Source: Epichloe hybrida
Taxonomy: Eukaryota > Ascomycota > Sordariomycetes > Hypocreales > Clavicipitaceae
Assembly: GCA_019022495.1 (NCBI GenBank)
Contig: JAFEKR010000002.1
Location: 5,456,001 to 5,520,000, forward strand
Direction of reading: 5' to 3'
DNA: 64,000 nucleotides
The position numbers were made by a program, and so were the translations under genes. The notes under the pieces were generated by a model, which searched no databases, was not told the origin of the DNA, and saw nothing but the letters and a program-made list of their open reading frames with translations. The stretch's first letter is position 1, and the number at the start of each line of letters is the position of its first letter. This document shows, piece by piece, positions 61,365 to 64,000 of this stretch.

Positions 61365-62430
61365 TACGGAGTAGTCCGTACGGCGTAATCCGTATGTAGG
61401 TTGTATGTAGGTTGTATGTAGGTTGTATGTAGGTTGTATGTAGGTTGTATGTAGGTTGTATGTAGGTTGTATGTAGGTTGTATGTAGGTTGTATGTAGGT
61501 TGTATGTAGGTTGTATGTAGGTAGGTAATAATAAGCTGATAACGTACGGAGCATAATAATGAATGTACGGAGTAGGTTGATGGCGGCTGATGGCTGAAGG
61601 CTGAAGGCTGGATGGATGGCTAGAGTGTGGCTGGATGATCGATGTGCGCGGCTTGACATCTTTGGTGGTCAGCTGGCATGGCAGCAAGACAGTTAACTCC
61701 TCGTTCAAGGTGCCGTCTTATTTTCCTGGGACCATTCATTCATTCATCCATGATCAAGATCAACCCCTTCGTTTTTGTCACCTCGTGCACCCTCTTCTCC
61801 GTATTTCGTATGTATTATATGTAGTTCGGTTGACACGACACGGGTTGTTAATAACCCCTGCGCAGTCGCAGAAATTGTACAAAGTGAGCAATGTCCGGCA
61901 AAGGGTCCAAGCCGTCATCATTCAGCTTCCCCCCCCCTCCCCGCGCGCCCCCCGGCTACAAGACAACAGACACCCATGCATGTGACCTGACCAATGGCCA
62001 TGGCGCATCGGCCCTGGACCAACGTGGCAGGCCCTTGTTGACGGTCAGTCCTGGCTGGCTAACGAGCAACCCAGCTGACAGACAAACCACCTTGTTGGGG
62101 AAAACATATATGTAATACTCCGTAACGTCCGTAGTATTGCTCCGCATTCCACCAGAACAAATCCGACTGTCCGGCACGCGCGGGTATCCCTACTAGCTAC
62201 GGAGTAGTCTCGAAGCTCGCCATTATTAGTTCTCACTTGTTTGCCCGCGCTCAGCTTTCACGCTCCGTCGCTCATAAGAAGCCGCGGGCTACTCGCGAGA
62301 AAAGGAAGAGGCGCAAAAAGCCCTACTACACCAGTGACACCACAGAGTACGGAGTACATCAGACATGTCCCAGGAGGTGAAAAGGTCGCCCGGAGAGCTG
62401 AGCTGGCTGCATGCTGCATGCTACTCCGTA
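61365..62430. repeat. Cluster of TACGGAGTA / TACTCCGTA words
   Basis: Exact copies lie at 61365-61373, 61565-61573, 62116-62124 (reverse), 62199-62207, 62348-62356 and 62422-62430 (reverse), with near copies such as TACGGAGCA at about 61545. Other copies are dispersed in the window at 8208, 39512, 45359 and 46182. Confidence 0.8.
61392..61523. repeat. 11-bp minisatellite (unit GTATGTAGGTT), 12 copies
   Basis: Eleven exact units and a twelfth with one change lie in a row. Because 11 is not a multiple of 3 and the minus-strand unit has no stop codon in any phase, all three minus-strand frames are open across it, creating spurious long ORFs. Confidence 0.95.
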
Positions 62431-62738
62431 GTTAGATGGAGACGCCGCCGAGCCAACGTCAGCAATCGACAATTTTGTGTTGGAGCCGGCAACTCATTCC
62501 ATTCACACCCCCTCCGATGGCCCGCATTGGAAAGGAGGCGTCACGTCATCCGAGTAAGGGGTGTGTGTGCCTGCCATGCTCCCCAATTCCCCAATATTTC
62601 TAGATTGTTACACCGGGCTTCCGGGCCATGGGATAAGGGGGGGGGGTCTGGAAATTAGGAAGAGGAGCGATAGACTTTCTTCGACCCCTAGGATCAAGAG
62701 ATCAAGATAGCCCCCAAAACGCGCCTAAATTCTGGGTC

Positions 62739-62759
62739 GGGGGGGGGGGGGGGGGGGGG
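62739..62759. repeat. 21-nt G homopolymer
   Basis: An uninterrupted run of 21 G precedes TTTT. Such runs are prone to length error and can form G-quadruplex structures. Confidence 0.9.
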
Positions 62760-63753
62760 TTTTGCTGCGGGTTGCCGTTGTCAAACAATGCATCCGAGAC
62801 TTCTTGTCGCACGGCGTCGTTCAAAACGGCGGCAGGCTTCAGGCTTCGAATGTCAAGGGCCCGGAGGGAGGGGGAGGGGGGGGGATTCCAAGTTATTGGG
62901 CTTTGTGGCTGAATTCTGGGAGGCGACATCCTGCCAAGACAAAAAGGGTTCCATGCAGAGAAGGTTGGCATTCAATCTCGGGACAACATGGGTGACTGAC
63001 CATTTCTCGATTCATGTCATCTTCTTATTGTCAGAGGAGAAACGCTGCGGGTAAGCTTGGGATCTCAAGTAGTCGGAGGGAAACACGTTCTCGAGTCCCG
63101 ACCAGGGCTCAACTGTAGCAAGAAAAAGCCTGTCGCATCTCGTTTGAGCCCTTTGGTCCGGATCTCTTCTCTCCGACTTGAGTAGCGCAGTGGCGTGGAC
63201 TCAGTTCCATTGGTGGAGGGTTTAGAAACCGCTATAGGGTAGCGACTCCAGGGTTTGAAAAAGATCCTGCAATTTGGAGCAACACATAACCCAGCATAGT
63301 CACAAAAGCAACACAAGTAGGTCTGATCAACGTGTTCATTGTAGCATGAAGTATTCACTATACCTACAGACATGATGCCCTAGGGCAAATTCAGTGGCGG
63401 CACTCTTCTATCACAAGGCCATGCGGGCAACACAAAAGACCAATGCACCGTCAAAAACAGATGAATAATAGCGCATAAAAAAGCGCCGTTGTTGCCAAGA
63501 TACCCTGTAACAACTACAGAGGATCGATGCTCTCCCTTTGCAATACTCCGACTTCCCTCCGTGTTAAGAAAAAAAAAAAAGAAGAGGGGATTTAAGCTGG
63601 TCTGCTCTCTTCATGCATTAAAACAGAAAATTTGCTCATCCAAAAACAGAACGCGGTTTGATCGGCGGATGGATGTAAAGAAGCGAATTTTGGAATACTT
63701 TGTCATTGGTTGACAGGAAAATTGAAAGACAAGAGCAAAGACTGGGTAGTCAT

Positions 63754-64000
63754 TTACGACCGGGTGCCGGCGGACAGCGAGGGAGTGGTGGCAGATGCTG
63801 GAGACTTGGCTTGTTCGTCAGACTCTTCAGATTCATCGTCAGAAACAGGGCGGCTGGCGACAGTTCGTCTGTTCTTGGTCATCTATCAAGACTGTTAGCA
63901 ATCCTCCCCGCCCCTCCGCCCCTTCGCCCCTACCGCGGAAGCAATGCACTCGAGAAGAGACCCGGGTTTTGTGTTGACTTACCCATGAACGGACACCGCC
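63754..64000 (-). CDS. C-terminal part of an unidentified gene, running off the right edge
   Basis: Reading on the minus strand, the last bases 63983..64000 code GGVRSW and end at a GTAAGT donor (63977-63982). A ~100-nt pyrimidine-poor but C-rich intron ends at an acceptor before 63882, and the next exon (63754..63882) reads MTKNRRTVASRPVSDDESEE, then SDEQAKSPASATTPSLSAGTRS and TAA. The tail is basic then acidic/Ser-rich and looks disordered, as at the end of a nuclear protein. The family cannot be told from so short a piece; the rest lies outside the window. Confidence 0.5.

Larger units (their letters stand above)
59981..63753. other. Gene-poor, repeat-bearing intergenic region (3.8 kb)
   Basis: No supported gene. 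The region contains simple repeats (CGGT at 60617-60636, a 12-nt unit at 60668-60703, an 11-nt minisatellite at 61392-61523), homopolymers (C run near 60950, G run 62637-62646, 21 G at 62739-62759), and at least seven TACGGAGTA-type words between 61365 and 62430. A 302-codon minus-strand frame (60800-61708) is an artefact of the stop-free minisatellite. RNA genes were looked for and not found. Confidence 0.5.

Noticed and set aside
60800..61708. 302-codon minus-strand ORF with an internal 11-residue repeat
   Set aside because: Its length comes from the stop-free 11-bp minisatellite, which is open in all minus-strand frames; flanking residues show no domain or codon bias.

Overview
The window looks like nuclear DNA of a filamentous ascomycete, most likely a Sordariomycete of the Hypocreales type. 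Genes are densely packed on both strands and interrupted by short GT-AG introns (mostly 45-110 nt). The proteins are typical fungal housekeeping orthologues, such as a large single-exon midasin, Rsp5, Hrp1, Gyp1, HAT1, PKA, Ctk3 and Tim13, plus filamentous-fungal families (CAP10 glycosyltransferase, a CorA-like protein, a C2H2 plus fungal-specific-domain transcription factor). No tRNA, rRNA, CRISPR array or autonomous transposon was recognised. Exon models below were made by hand from splice signals and reading-phase bookkeeping; nothing was aligned to a database.

Layout. 0.5-3.9 kb: NSRP1-like splicing factor (+), TIM13 (-), an ER/Golgi L-type lectin (+). 5.8-10.4 kb: PKA catalytic subunit with a Q-rich N-terminus (+), then a CorA-like membrane protein with an in-frame stop in one exon (+). 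10.7-17.9 kb: LMBR1-family membrane protein (-), HAT1 (+), pyrroline-5-carboxylate reductase (-), CTK3 (+). 18.3-34.0 kb: mitochondrial ribosomal protein bL12m (-) and the giant AAA+ ribosome-biogenesis ATPase midasin (+), the latter broken by one frameshift. 34.3-39.0 kb: isochorismatase-like hydrolase (+), an uncharacterised protein (-), a 5'-truncated IAH1-type esterase remnant (-). 39.9-45.0 kb: RSP5/NEDD4 ubiquitin ligase (+) and complex I PSST subunit (-). 46.9-51.9 kb: CAP10 glycosyltransferase (+) and Gyp1 Rab-GAP (-). 52.6-60.0 kb: Hrp1-type RNA-binding protein with a 1.47-kb intron (+) and a zinc-finger transcription factor (-). 60-63.7 kb is gene-poor and rich in tandem repeats and a recurrent TACGGAGTA word; the window ends inside a minus-strand gene.

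There is no obvious gene cluster or operon-like system; the genes work in separate core pathways (pre-mRNA processing, mitochondrial import, translation and respiration, ribosome assembly, ubiquitination, vesicle traffic, cAMP signalling). The most notable signals are: (i) several otherwise well-conserved genes carry small internal losses or frame changes (midasin, bL12m, lectin, possibly Gyp1 exon 1), which points either to assembly dropout in low-complexity coding sequence or to real decay; (ii) a phase-neutral stop-containing exon in the CorA-like gene; (iii) a probable GC-AG intron in the LMBR1 gene; (iv) the very long Hrp1 intron; and (v) the TACGGAGTA motif and the 11-bp minisatellite in intergenic DNA.
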